From contig NZ_BAGB01000047.1 of assembly GCF_000308615.1 (NCBI RefSeq), forward strand, positions 248,001 through 312,000: a stretch of 64,000 bases of DNA, read 5' to 3'. Position 1 is the stretch's first letter. The number at the start of each line of letters is the position of its first letter. Both the position numbers and the translations under genes were made by a program. This document shows, in pieces, positions 24,620 to 32,725 of the stretch. The notes under the pieces were generated by a model, which saw nothing but the letters and a program-made list of their open reading frames with translations, was not told where the DNA came from and searched no databases. Origin of the DNA: Nocardia jiangxiensis NBRC 101359 (GTDB taxonomy: Bacteria > Actinomycetota > Actinomycetes > Mycobacteriales > Mycobacteriaceae).

Positions 24620-25327
24620 ATGACGACAACACTGATCACCGGAGCGAACAAGGGAATCGGCCTGGAAACCGCGCGGCGGCTCATCGCCGCCGGACACACC
24701 GTCTACATCGGCGCACGCGATCTCGAACGAGGCCGCCGGGCGGCCGAGCAGATCGGCGGACGCCTGGTCCAGCTCGACGTCACCGACGACGCCTCGGTCG
24801 CCGCCGCGGCGAAGACCATCGAGGCCGACGGCGGGCTGGACGTACTGATCAACAATGCGGGCATCGAGACCCGCGGCCCGGACAACAACGTCCCCGGCGC
24901 GGGCGAGACGACCGGCGAGATGATCCGAGAAGTGTTCGACACCAACGTATTCGGCGTCGTCCGAGTGATGCACGCCTTCCTGCCGCTGCTGGCGCGCTCG
25001 ACCGCACCCGTGGTGGTGAATCTGGGCAGCGGCCTGGGCTCGCTCACCGCCGTCTCGGCCCCGGACAGTCCCGCGCACGCCTATCCCGGATTGGCCTACC
25101 CGACCTCCAAGACCGCGGTGAACATGCTCACCGTGCAGTACGCCAAGGCATTCCCGGCGATGCGGATCAACGTCGTCGAACCCGGTTACACCGCAACCGA
25201 TCTCAACGGCCACTCCGGGCACCAGACCGTCGAGCAGGCCGCCGAGATCGTCGTCCGGATGGCCCAGACCCCGCCGGACGGCCCGACCGGGAGTTACTTC
25301 GACATCTCCGGGCCGCTGCCCTGGTGA
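24620..25327 (+). CDS. Short-chain dehydrogenase/reductase
   Basis: A 235-residue SDR. The cofactor motif TGANKGIG is at residues 7-14, NNAG near 77, and the catalytic YPTSK (Tyr-x-x-x-Lys) near 162. Arg in the GARDLERGRR stretch after strand two favours NADP. The ATG follows GGAG by three bases. It is divergent from the MmyB-like regulator, its probable controller. Its 3' end overlaps the convergent LLM oxidoreductase gene by 34 bases. Confidence 0.92.
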   Translation: MTTTLITGANKGIGLETARRLIAAGHTVYIGARDLERGRRAAEQIGGRLVQLDVTDDASVAAAAKTIEADGGLDVLINNAGIETRGPDNNVPGAGETTGEMIREVFDTNVFGVVRVMHAFLPLLARSTAPVVVNLGSGLGSLTAVSAPDSPAHAYPGLAYPTSKTAVNMLTVQYAKAFPAMRINVVEPGYTATDLNGHSGHQTVEQAAEIVVRMAQTPPDGPTGSYFDISGPLPW

Positions 25328-26244
25328 TGGCCGGGCGCGGCGAGATCCCGGCGCAGGTCCGCCAGCAACGCGAGGGTGCGGGCACGGTCCTGCGCGTCAC
25401 CGGCGAGGCTGATCAGCAGATCCGTCACGCCTGCCGACGCGTAGGCCCGCAGCCCTGCCGCCACCGCCGTCTCGGTGCCGATCACCGCGGTTTCGTGCAC
25501 GCCGGTCAGCGCCTGAAGTTCCAGTAGCGCACGGTAATTGGCCAGATTCGATGCGGCGGCGGTGCGTTCGGCGACCTGCCGCGAGACCCGCACCGGCTCG
25601 GCGGCGGCAGCGGCGGTGACGATGGCGGCGATTCTGGGCTGCGGGCGATTCGCCGCGCGGGCCGCGGCGGTGAGCGGGGGCGCGATATTCGTTGCGATGA
25701 ATTCTGCTGTGGTCCAGACGGTGACGATGCCATCGACGGTCGAGCCCGCCAGTTCCAGCATCGCCGGACGCAATGCGGACAGCAGCACCGGCGGTGCCTC
25801 GACACCCGGAACATCCACCCCGGCAGTCGATTTCAGTGTCTCGCCGACGAATTCGATACTCTCCCCGCGCAACAGCGGCAGCAGCGCGGCCAGATACTCG
25901 CGCAGGTGCCGGACGGGTCGTTCGGCCGGTACGCCGTAGACCTGCTCCACCACCGCCGCGTGACTCGGCCCGACGCCGAGCACAAGCCGTCCGCCGGTGG
26001 CTGCCGCCACGGTCAGCGCCTGCTGCGCCAGGGCCACCGGATGCCGCGAATAGGTCGGCACCACGGCGGTGCCGACCTCGAGACCGGGCGCGGTACGACC
26101 GGCCAGTGCGGCGAGGGTGAGCACATCCCAGCCCAGCACCTGATTGAAGTACACGCCGTCGAGCCCGGCCTCGGCCACCGCGCGGACGGTGGCGAGTATC
26201 TCCTCGAACGGCGGAGTGCCGCCGATGTTCACGCCGATACGCAT
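25294..26244 (-). CDS. LLM-class (F420-type) oxidoreductase
   Basis: A 316-residue TIM-barrel protein of the luciferase-like monooxygenase family. Visible are the N-terminal MRIGVNIGG strand, the TAVVPTYSRHPVALAQQALTVA segment and the GRLVLGVGPSH motif typical of F420-dependent members. The ATG at 26244 is preceded by AGGAGGA. It is divergent from the HxlR regulator, which probably controls it. It could use F420 or FMN; substrate unknown. Confidence 0.88.
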   Translation of the reverse strand: MRIGVNIGGTPPFEEILATVRAVAEAGLDGVYFNQVLGWDVLTLAALAGRTAPGLEVGTAVVPTYSRHPVALAQQALTVAAATGGRLVLGVGPSHAAVVEQVYGVPAERPVRHLREYLAALLPLLRGESIEFVGETLKSTAGVDVPGVEAPPVLLSALRPAMLELAGSTVDGIVTVWTTAEFIATNIAPPLTAAARAANRPQPRIAAIVTAAAAAEPVRVSRQVAERTAAASNLANYRALLELQALTGVHETAVIGTETAVAAGLRAYASAGVTDLLISLAGDAQDRARTLALLADLRRDLAAPGHHQGSGPEMSK

Positions 26245-26384
26245 GTTCCTCCTCGTCTGCAAGCCCAGCCGCGCGGTTCCCGGCACTGCGGATTTCGCGC
26301 ATCGGGCGTCCAACTCGACCAGGGCCGTCCTGTATCAGCGACCATGGTGGTGTCGGTTCAGCACGAGCGGAAGAAGGCACTTTC

Positions 26385-26777
26385 GTGTCCCCGAGTCACA
26401 TCGATGTACCTGCCCTGGTCAGCCGCGCATGCCCGGTCGCCGAGGTGATCGATCATGTACGCGGCAAATGGAGTATCAGCATCCTCACCGCGGCCGCCCA
26501 GGGCCCGGTCCGCTTCGCCGACCTGCACCGCGCGATGCCCGGAATCAGCCGCCGAATGCTGACCCTCAAACTCCGCAGACTCGAACGCGACGGCCTGCTG
26601 ACCCGCACCGTCTACCCCACGGTGCCGCCGCGCGTCGAATACGCCCTCACCGACATCGCGACCGAACTACTCGACTCCCTGCAGGGCCTGACCGGATGGG
26701 CGACCCGCCATCGCGATACCGTCACCGCCGCCCGCGCGGCCTACGACAGGGAACACGACATAACCGCCGAGGAGTAA
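26385..26777 (+). CDS. HxlR family transcriptional regulator
   Basis: A 130-residue winged-helix regulator with the HxlR signature: CPVAEVIDHVRGKWSISIL at the N-terminus (Cys at about residue 16, often redox sensing), then RFADLHRAMPGISRRMLT and LERDGLLTRTVYPTVPPRVEY. The GTG start has AGAAGG nearby. It is divergent from the LLM oxidoreductase, the usual arrangement for redox-linked control. Confidence 0.92.
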   Translation: MSPSHIDVPALVSRACPVAEVIDHVRGKWSISILTAAAQGPVRFADLHRAMPGISRRMLTLKLRRLERDGLLTRTVYPTVPPRVEYALTDIATELLDSLQGLTGWATRHRDTVTAARAAYDREHDITAEE

Positions 26778-26847
26778 CCGCTCCGGCCATGTCGGGTAAA
26801 AGACGTTGCGGCGCAGCGAAACTGCCGCCGCTCCGGTCGACCGGAGA

Positions 26848-27759
26848 CTACGCGCGGAACCGGCTGTCCGCCAGCTCGGTCAGCGCCTGCGCCCAGCCGT
26901 CCAGGCGGTCGGCGGATTCGCGCAGATTCAGTAGGGCCCAATCGGTTTCGGACAGGACCGCGGCCGATTCGGGGACCGCGAGGATACGGCCCGCGGCGGC
27001 GACCAACGCCTCGTATTCGGTGACGCCCGAGTCGAGCCGGGCGATCACCACACGCACCTGACCGGACAGGTCCAGGCCCGGGATCGAATCCCCCTCGCCC
27101 ACAAGTTCGGCCGTCTTCTCCATGGCGGCGATGTCCGCGGCCAGTGCGTGCAGCGCCGCGGCGCAGGAGGCGGCGGTCTCGACGGTGTCGGCGAGATCCT
27201 CCGCGGGCATCCGGCCGCCCTGCGAGATCTGCCCGCTCAGGGCGTGCAACGCGGCCTCGGCGCGCACCAGCCGCGCGATCGGCCCGCGCGCCGCCGACCG
27301 GACCGGCGGCAGGCGACGCGGCACGAACGCCGCCTGTGGCAAGGGATTTCGACGAAGTTGCAGATAATTCCGAGTGCTGACGGCGGCGCCGGTCACCATG
27401 GCCGCCGCACCGCTGCCCAGCATGATCACCGCCCAGGCCGGAGCCGAGACGACCGCCAGTCCCGCGGCGCCCAGGGCGGTGATTCCGGAGGCGGCACTCC
27501 ACCGCAGACTGCGTCGCCGTGCGCGCCTGCGCCGTCGCAATTCCCGCTCACGCGGATCTGCCCAGGCGCGCACGGCGTGCATCGCGCTCTCCCCCGCCTC
27601 GCGCAGGGTGTCGGGCAGCCGCCGTGCGCGGTCGAGCTGTGCGGGCTCGATCCCGGACTGCGCCAACACTTCTCGCGCCACCCGGGAGCGCATCGCACCG
27701 GATGCGCGGCCGCGGACACGGCCCATCGCAGGCTCGTCGGCGGCCTGCGATCTCCCCAT
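26848..27759 (-). CDS. pspM: Phage-shock membrane partner PspM (Rv2743c-like)
   Basis: A 303-residue protein with an Arg-rich N-terminal half, one hydrophobic hairpin (about residues 88-125) and a C-terminal helical domain. Position directly after pspA in the clgR-pspA order matches Rv2743c (PspM), the membrane component of the actinobacterial phage-shock response that recruits PspA. The start is ATG 27759 or GTG 27762. No PspN (Rv2742c) homologue follows. Confidence 0.8.
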   Translation of the reverse strand: MGRSQAADEPAMGRVRGRASGAMRSRVAREVLAQSGIEPAQLDRARRLPDTLREAGESAMHAVRAWADPRERELRRRRRARRRSLRWSAASGITALGAAGLAVVSAPAWAVIMLGSGAAAMVTGAAVSTRNYLQLRRNPLPQAAFVPRRLPPVRSAARGPIARLVRAEAALHALSGQISQGGRMPAEDLADTVETAASCAAALHALAADIAAMEKTAELVGEGDSIPGLDLSGQVRVVIARLDSGVTEYEALVAAAGRILAVPESAAVLSETDWALLNLRESADRLDGWAQALTELADSRFRA

Positions 27760-27803
27760 CACCTCGATGCCTTTCGAACTCGGCGCGAGCGCCGCACGGA
27801 CGA

Positions 27804-28634
27804 CTACTGCTGCTGGGCGGCCTGGCCCGGGTTGGCCTGCGGCTGCGCGGCGGCCGGATTGGAGTTCGGGGCGGTGACCTGCGGGGTGGCATCGCCGGCG
27901 GTCAGCGAATCACCGCGCATCGACGCGCGGATCTGCTCGAGCCGGCTGTGCCCGGCCATCTGCACGCTGGCCTGCTGCACCTCCATCATGCGGCCCTGTA
28001 CCGAGTTACCGGCCAGCTCGGCCGCACCCAGCGCGTTGGCGTAGCGGCGCTCGATCTTCTCCCGCACCGCGTCCAGACTCGGCGTGCTGCCCGGGGTGGC
28101 CAGCGTCGAATCCATCGACTGCAGCGAGGCGGACACCTGCTCCTGCATCTTGGCCTGCTCGAGCTGACTGAGCAGCTTGGTGCGCTCGGCGACCTTCTGC
28201 TGCAACAGCATCGCGTTCTGCTCGACGGCCTTCTTGGCCTGCGCGGCGGCCTGCAGCGACTGGTCGTGCAGCACCTTCAGGTCCTCGACCGACTGCTCGG
28301 CGGTGACCAGCTGCGCGGCGAACGCCTCGGCCGCGTTGGTGTACTGGATCGCCTTGTCGGTGTCACCGGCCGTGGTGGCCTGATCGGCGAGCATGACCGC
28401 CTGACGGGCGTTGGAGTTGAGCTTCTCCACCTCGTCGAGCTGACGGTTCAGCTTCATCTCCAGCTGACGCTGGTTTCCGATCACCGATGCGGCCTGCTGC
28501 GACAGTGCCTGGTGCTGCCGCTGAGCCTCCTCGATGGCCTGCTGGATCTGGACCTTCGGATCCGCGTGCTCCTCGATCTTGGAGTCGAAGAGGGCCATCA
28601 GGTACTTCCAGGCCTTGACGAACGGATTAGCCAT
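27804..28634 (-). CDS. pspA: Phage-shock protein A (PspA/IM30 family)
   Basis: A 276-residue protein starting MANPFVKAWKYLMALFDSKI, the amphipathic membrane-binding helix of PspA, followed by long coiled coils (residues about 25-220) of the IM30/Vipp1/ESCRT-III superfamily. The Ala/Gln/Pro-rich tail of about 35 residues resembles other nocardial PspA proteins. It maintains membrane integrity under envelope stress. Located between clgR and pspM as in M. tuberculosis. Confidence 0.95.
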   Translation of the reverse strand: MANPFVKAWKYLMALFDSKIEEHADPKVQIQQAIEEAQRQHQALSQQAASVIGNQRQLEMKLNRQLDEVEKLNSNARQAVMLADQATTAGDTDKAIQYTNAAEAFAAQLVTAEQSVEDLKVLHDQSLQAAAQAKKAVEQNAMLLQQKVAERTKLLSQLEQAKMQEQVSASLQSMDSTLATPGSTPSLDAVREKIERRYANALGAAELAGNSVQGRMMEVQQASVQMAGHSRLEQIRASMRGDSLTAGDATPQVTAPNSNPAAAQPQANPGQAAQQQ

Positions 28635-28853
28635 CGATTGATCCCGCCTCCATCTGACGCGCCGCGCTCCAACGCGACTGTGGTGCGCGACCGTCACGCA
28701 CCCCTGTGGTACCTATCCTCCATTGCCCGGCGCCCCGGGCAAGCGAACTCGCCCGGGACCGATGCTCAGTAGAGAATCTATCCGTTTCCGTTCCGTCGCA
28801 CAGCCTCGCCGATACCGATCACATACCTTTGCCGGTCGAATAACTTCACCGGG

Positions 28854-29267
28854 TCAGTTCGCTTGGACGAGCACCAGCTTGTCGGCGGTGGGCGCCGGAA
28901 TGACGATCCTGGTCTCACCCGGGATCCGGGCGAAGGTCGACGGCGACGGGGCGGGCGCGGCGTCGACCGGTGCGGCGGACGCGGTGGCGCGCTCGGCCGC
29001 GGCCGGTTCGCGCCGGGTCCGCGCGGCGGCGAAATCCTGCTCTGCCATATTGATGCTCACATCGGACAGCACCTCGGACAACGGCACGTCCAGGGCCTCG
29101 CAGATCGCCGCCAGCAGCTCACTGGAAGCCTCCTTGCGACCGCGCTCCACCTCGGACAGATATCCCAGACTCACCCGGGCGGACGTCGACACCTCCCGCA
29201 GGGTCCGGCTCTGGGCGATCCGAGCACGCCGCAAACTATCTCCGATTGCCTCTCGCAGCAGCGTCAT
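28854..29267 (-). CDS. clgR: XRE-type regulator ClgR
   Basis: A 137-residue regulator with an N-terminal helix-turn-helix (TLREVSTSARVSLGYLSEVERGRKEASSE near residues 22-50), the hallmark of ClgR, which activates clp protease and psp genes in actinobacteria. The C-terminal part is Ala/Glu-rich and ends in a hydrophobic KLVLVQAN stretch; a non-polar C-terminus is typical of Clp-degraded ClgR. A 220-base gap before pspA may hold a second promoter. Confidence 0.92.
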   Translation of the reverse strand: MTLLREAIGDSLRRARIAQSRTLREVSTSARVSLGYLSEVERGRKEASSELLAAICEALDVPLSEVLSDVSINMAEQDFAAARTRREPAAAERATASAAPVDAAPAPSPSTFARIPGETRIVIPAPTADKLVLVQAN

Positions 29268-29394
29268 CTCGTTCTCCTAACGGTTCATGCCTGGCCGGAC
29301 GAGCCTATGCAAGTGACAACGTCACATGCCCTCGGCTGGTTCCCAACCGTGGCCGCTGCCTCGCCGGTACCCCGGCGTCACGAGCGCTACGCGC

Positions 29395-29886
29395 TCATCC
29401 CCCGCCCAGGCCGCGAGCGAGTTCGGTCACGGCGGCGTGCACCGCTCCCAATCTGATCGTCCACCGGTCACCGGCCAGTTTCAACCGCAAAACCTCGGTG
29501 CTCTCCGGACCGGACATCCCCAGGAACACCGTACCCACCGCGTGACCGTCCTGTGAGTCGGGCCCGGCCACCCCGGTCAGGCCGATTCCCCAGTCCGCTC
29601 CGCAGACCCGCCGCGCCCCGGCCGCGAGCTGTTCGGCGGTTCCGGCCGCGACCGGGCCCTCGGTGGCCAGGAGGTGCTCGTCCACCCCGGCCAGGGTGTG
29701 TTTGAGGTCGGTGGCGTAGACGATCAGGCCCCCGCGCAGGACGGCACTGGCGCCGGGCACGCCCGCGATGGTGGCCGAGAGCAGGCCCGCGGTGAGCGAT
29801 TCCGCCGTCGCCACCGTCGCGCGCGCGGACAGCAGGCGTTGCACCAGGTCCGCGGCCGGGACCGCCGCCGTCAGCGGATCGGTCAT
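29395..29886 (-). CDS. pncC: CinA C-terminal domain protein, nicotinamide-nucleotide amidohydrolase
   Basis: A 163-residue protein matching the stand-alone CinA C-terminal (PncC) amidohydrolase, which deamidates NMN to NaMN in NAD recycling. Visible are the TVATAESLTAGLLSATIAGVPGAS motif (catalytic Ser region, about residues 24-47), the YATDLKHTLAGV segment and the GLTGVAGPDSQDGHAVGTVFLG motif. It overlaps the pgsA stop by four bases, so the two are co-translated. Confidence 0.92.
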   Translation of the reverse strand: MTDPLTAAVPAADLVQRLLSARATVATAESLTAGLLSATIAGVPGASAVLRGGLIVYATDLKHTLAGVDEHLLATEGPVAAGTAEQLAAGARRVCGADWGIGLTGVAGPDSQDGHAVGTVFLGMSGPESTEVLRLKLAGDRWTIRLGAVHAAVTELARGLGGG

Positions 29887-30572
29887 CGCGACTTGGCCGA
29901 GCGCGACCACAGACGCGCGGCCTGCACGACGTAATCCAGGCCGGTGACCACGGTCAGCGCCACGGCCACGTACATCAACCACAGTCCCGCCGTGGCGAAC
30001 GCACCCGAGAGCGGCAGCAGCAGCACCGCGATGGCGAGCGATTGCACGAGCGTCTTCAGCTTGCCGCCACGGCCCGCCGGGATGACTCCGCGCCGCACGA
30101 CGGCCAGGCGCAACAGCGTGATTCCTATCTCACGGGCGCAGATCACCACGGTGATCCACCACGCCAGATCCCCCAGCGCCGACAACCCGATCAACGCCGC
30201 GCCGATCAACGCCTTGTCAGCGATCGGGTCGGCGAGTTTGCCGAAATCGGTGACCAGACCGTATTTGCGGGCCACCTGTCCGTCGATGCGGTCGGTGATC
30301 GCCGCGATGCCGAACAGCGCCGCGGCCAGAATCCGCCAGCCGGTGTCGTGCCCGGTCCCGGTGAACAGCGCCACCAGGAACAACGGCACGATCAGAATCC
30401 GCAACACGGTCAGAATGTTGGCGATGTTCAGCACCGGCACCGCAGCGGGTTCGGTGCTCGGCACGGCCGGGGCCGGGGCCAGATTCGGGCGCGAACGGGG
30501 CGTTTCGGTCCGCGGGGGCAGCGAGTCCGACCAGCCGCCGTCCATATCGTCGCTCTGCACGCTCACCGGCAC
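29883..30572 (-). CDS. pgsA: CDP-alcohol phosphatidyltransferase, PgsA-type
   Basis: A 229-residue membrane enzyme with a Pro-rich cytosolic N-terminus of about 45 residues and about six membrane helices. The family motif D-x2-DG-x2-AR-x8-G-x3-D-x3-D is complete in DRIDGQVARKYGLVTDFGKL followed by ADPIAD. It likely makes phosphatidylglycerophosphate from CDP-diacylglycerol; position equals pgsA3 (Rv2746c). The GTG at 30572 is the first start of the frame. Confidence 0.92.
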   Translation of the reverse strand: MPVSVQSDDMDGGWSDSLPPRTETPRSRPNLAPAPAVPSTEPAAVPVLNIANILTVLRILIVPLFLVALFTGTGHDTGWRILAAALFGIAAITDRIDGQVARKYGLVTDFGKLADPIADKALIGAALIGLSALGDLAWWITVVICAREIGITLLRLAVVRRGVIPAGRGGKLKTLVQSLAIAVLLLPLSGAFATAGLWLMYVAVALTVVTGLDYVVQAARLWSRSAKSR

Positions 30573-30673
30573 CCTCGTCCGGGACGGGCCCGGAAAACCT
30601 CGGGCGAGCGGGCGGAGTGGATGTGCGGCACCACACCAGACTATCGGTACCGAACCCGACTACTGTGCACCCC

Positions 30674-31216
30674 ATGACGACACGGGCGACACACAGCGGT
30701 TCGAGCGACGGGACGGTGGCGGACGCCCCGATCGTCCGCCGCGCCCGTACCTCGGACGTGCCCGCGATCAAGACCCTGGTCGACGTGTACGCCGGACGGA
30801 TTCTGCTGGAGAAGAACCTGGTCACCCTCTACGAGGCGGTCCAGGAGTTCTGGGTCGCCGAACTGGACGGCGAGTTGATCGGATGTGGCGCATTGCACGT
30901 GCTGTGGGCCGATCTGGGTGAGGTGCGCACCGTGGCGGTGCATCCGAGCGTCAAGGGCAAGGGCGTCGGCCGCCTGATCGTCGATCAGCTCATCGCGATC
31001 GCGCGGGAGTTGCAGCTGCGCCGGCTGTTCGTGCTCACCTTCGAGGTGCCGTTCTTCGAGCGGCACGGTTTCGCCGAGATCGATGGGACGCCGGTGACCG
31101 CGGAGGTGTTCGCCGAGATGTGCCGTTCCTACGACACCGGCGTCGCGGAGTTCCTGGACCTGAGCTACGTCAAACCGAACACCCTCGGCAATACTCGTAT
31201 GCTGCTGAACCTCTGA
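30674..31216 (+). CDS. argA: GNAT acetyltransferase, amino-acid N-acetyltransferase (ArgA-like)
   Basis: A 180-residue GNAT protein with the acetyl-CoA loop VAVHPSVKGKGVGRLIVDQL (about residues 94-113) and the substrate-side FFERHGFAEID motif. It matches in size and position Rv2747, the short N-acetylglutamate synthase of the arginine pathway. It lies divergent from pgsA, 101 bases apart. The activity is inferred from family and synteny. Confidence 0.88.
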   Translation: MTTRATHSGSSDGTVADAPIVRRARTSDVPAIKTLVDVYAGRILLEKNLVTLYEAVQEFWVAELDGELIGCGALHVLWADLGEVRTVAVHPSVKGKGVGRLIVDQLIAIARELQLRRLFVLTFEVPFFERHGFAEIDGTPVTAEVFAEMCRSYDTGVAEFLDLSYVKPNTLGNTRMLLNL

Positions 31217-31269
31217 TCGCACGATCGAGCCTCCGCTACCACCCATCGCCGAACGCCCCGGGAGTCACC

Positions 31270-31554
31270 ATGGCCATCTTCGCCGTCCTCTACACCTACG
31301 CCGAGGCCCAGGCCGCGGGCCGTGACGAGCACCGCCCGGCCCACCGCGCCTGGCTCAACGATCTGGTCGACCAGGGCACCGTCCTGACCAGCGGCCCCTA
31401 CCCGGACGGCTCCGGCGCCCTGATCCTGGTCCGCGCCGATGACCTGACCGCCGCGCAGACCCTGTTCGCCCAGGACCCGTTCGCCAAGCACGACCTGCTG
31501 CACGAGGCGCGCATCGTGGAATGGAAGCCGACCATGGGCGCGTTCGTCGACTGA
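31270..31554 (+). CDS. YciI-like protein
   Basis: A 94-residue ferredoxin-like-fold protein of the YciI family: MAIFAVLYTY at the start, the HRPAHRAWLNDLVDQGTVL His-containing helix near residue 25, and GPYPDGSGALILVRADDLTAA. Family members are small dimers sometimes linked to dehydrochlorinase-type chemistry. The ATG follows GGGAGTCACC. A strong terminator lies 52 bases downstream. Confidence 0.88.
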   Translation: MAIFAVLYTYAEAQAAGRDEHRPAHRAWLNDLVDQGTVLTSGPYPDGSGALILVRADDLTAAQTLFAQDPFAKHDLLHEARIVEWKPTMGAFVD

Positions 31555-31606
31555 TCCACACCGAAACCCCCTGCACCACAACCAATTTCACCATCGAATC
31601 AGCCAC

Positions 31607-31645
31607 GAATCCGGCAGCGAACAAATCCGTTTCGCTGCCGGATTC
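31607..31645 (+). terminator. Hairpin terminator after the YciI gene
   Basis: Perfect 15-base arms (GAATCCGGCAGCGAA and its complement) flank a nine-base loop, 53 bases after the YciI stop. Confidence 0.85.
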
Positions 31646-31710
31646 TCGGTGTTACTCGAGCGTGCCGCTACCTGACGCACTACGCACAACCGGCACGGTT
31701 CGGTACAGTG

Positions 31711-31736
31711 CACCTATACAACCAGTTGCATAGGTG
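31711..31736. promoter_or_regulatory. 26-base palindromic operator before the SnoaL-like gene
   Basis: Arms CACCTATACAAC and GTTGCATAGGTG flank a two-base CA centre; only one arm position does not pair. It ends nine bases before the ATG and overlaps the ribosome site, while a TACAGT -10-like box lies just before it. Size and symmetry suit a TetR or MarR dimer. No adjacent regulator gene is present. Confidence 0.7.
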
Positions 31737-31744
31737 AGGTGGCG

Positions 31745-32161
31745 ATGCATTCATTCCGGCAGGCGGTCGAGACGCACGATGCGGCGGCGATCGAGGCGAC
31801 ATTGGCAGACGACGTGGTGTTCACGAGTCCGGTGGCGTTCAAGCCGTATCCGGGTAAGGCGATCACGGCGGCCATTCTGCGCGGGGTGCTGCGGGTGTTC
31901 GAGGACTTCCGCTACGTCCGGGAGATCGTCGATGCGAACGGCCGGGACGCGGCGTTGGTCTTCGAGGCCACTGTCGACGGAAAGCATGTCAACGGTTGCG
32001 ATTTCGTCCACCTGGACGAGCAGGGCAAGGTCGACGAGCTCACGGTGATGGTCCGCCCGCTCTCGGCCGCGACCGCTCTGGCCGAGGCGATGGGCGCGCA
32101 GTTCGAGCAGATTCAGCGCGAGGCGACCGAGCGGATCCAGCGCGAGGCAGCCGGAGCCTGA
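31745..32161 (+). CDS. SnoaL/NTF2-like protein
   Basis: A 138-residue NTF2-fold protein: MHSFRQAVETHDAAAIEATLADDVVFTSPVAF at the start is the classic helix-strand opening of SnoaL-like polyketide cyclase/isomerase relatives, followed by GKAITAAILRGVLRVFEDF and a VHLDEQGKVDELTVMVRP strand. The ATG at 31745 is five bases after GTGAGG. The 26-base palindrome overlapping its leader suggests inducible expression. Catalytic role unknown. Confidence 0.85.
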   Translation: MHSFRQAVETHDAAAIEATLADDVVFTSPVAFKPYPGKAITAAILRGVLRVFEDFRYVREIVDANGRDAALVFEATVDGKHVNGCDFVHLDEQGKVDELTVMVRPLSAATALAEAMGAQFEQIQREATERIQREAAGA

Positions 32162-32203
32162 GCGAATCGGCCACCCGCCGTCGATGGTCGATACCCTGAT
32201 CAC

Positions 32204-32635
32204 GTGCGGTTGACCGAACAGGATGCGCTGACGCGGTTCCGTGACGCGCGGGTCGCCCGCCTCGCCACAGTGAGCGAGGACGGGCAACCGCACGTCGTCC
32301 CGGTGACCTTCGCTCTGGCCCCGGATACGCCCGAGCCGGTCGCGGTCTTCGCCATCGATCACAAACCCAAGACCACGACGAATCTGCGACGCCTGCGGAA
32401 TATCGCTGCCACGGAACGAATTTCGCTACTGGCCGACGAGTATTCCGAGGACTGGACCCAGCTGTGGTGGGTTCGCCTGGACGGCACGGCCCACATCCTG
32501 ACCGAACCCCCGGACCACACCGCACCGATCGCCTGGCTCACCGCGAAATACCCGCAGTACCAAGACAATCCACCACAGGGCCCGGTCGTCCGTATCGCCG
32601 TGCAGACAATCTCGGGCTGGTCCTACACCGGCTGA
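32204..32635 (+). CDS. PPOX-class F420-dependent oxidoreductase
   Basis: A 143-residue split-beta-barrel flavin/F420-binding protein: ALTRFRDARVARLATVSEDGQPHVVPVTFAL at residues 8-38, the IDHKPKTTTNLRRLRNI cofactor segment and the WTQLWWVRLDGTA motif match the PPOX family I know as TIGR03668. It probably reduces an unknown substrate with F420H2. GTG start; converges on ftsK. Confidence 0.9.
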   Translation: MRLTEQDALTRFRDARVARLATVSEDGQPHVVPVTFALAPDTPEPVAVFAIDHKPKTTTNLRRLRNIAATERISLLADEYSEDWTQLWWVRLDGTAHILTEPPDHTAPIAWLTAKYPQYQDNPPQGPVVRIAVQTISGWSYTG

Positions 32636-32691
32636 TCAGTCCCGCACCTAGCAGTTGCCCGAGACTGTCGTCGTACCGCCCCGAAGATCCC

Positions 32692-32725
32692 GGCTACTCC
32701 GCACTCTCGGCTACTCCGCACTCTC
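32692..32725. repeat. 17-base exact tandem duplication across the ftsK stop
   Basis: GGCTACTCCGCACTCTC occurs at 32692-32708 and again at 32709-32725. The right-hand copy contains the ftsK stop (complement of 32711-32713); the left-hand copy lies in the 3' untranslated part. Confidence 0.85.

Noticed and set aside
28770..28795. SigE-like GGAAC element before pspA
   Set aside because: A -35-like GGAAC is present on the minus strand, but no matching -10 at the right distance was seen.
29382..29396. GAGCGC-TAC-GCGCTC palindrome as a ClgR site
   Set aside because: Its three-base gap does not fit the ClgR pattern I know, and it overlaps the pncC stop codon; at most a weak hairpin.
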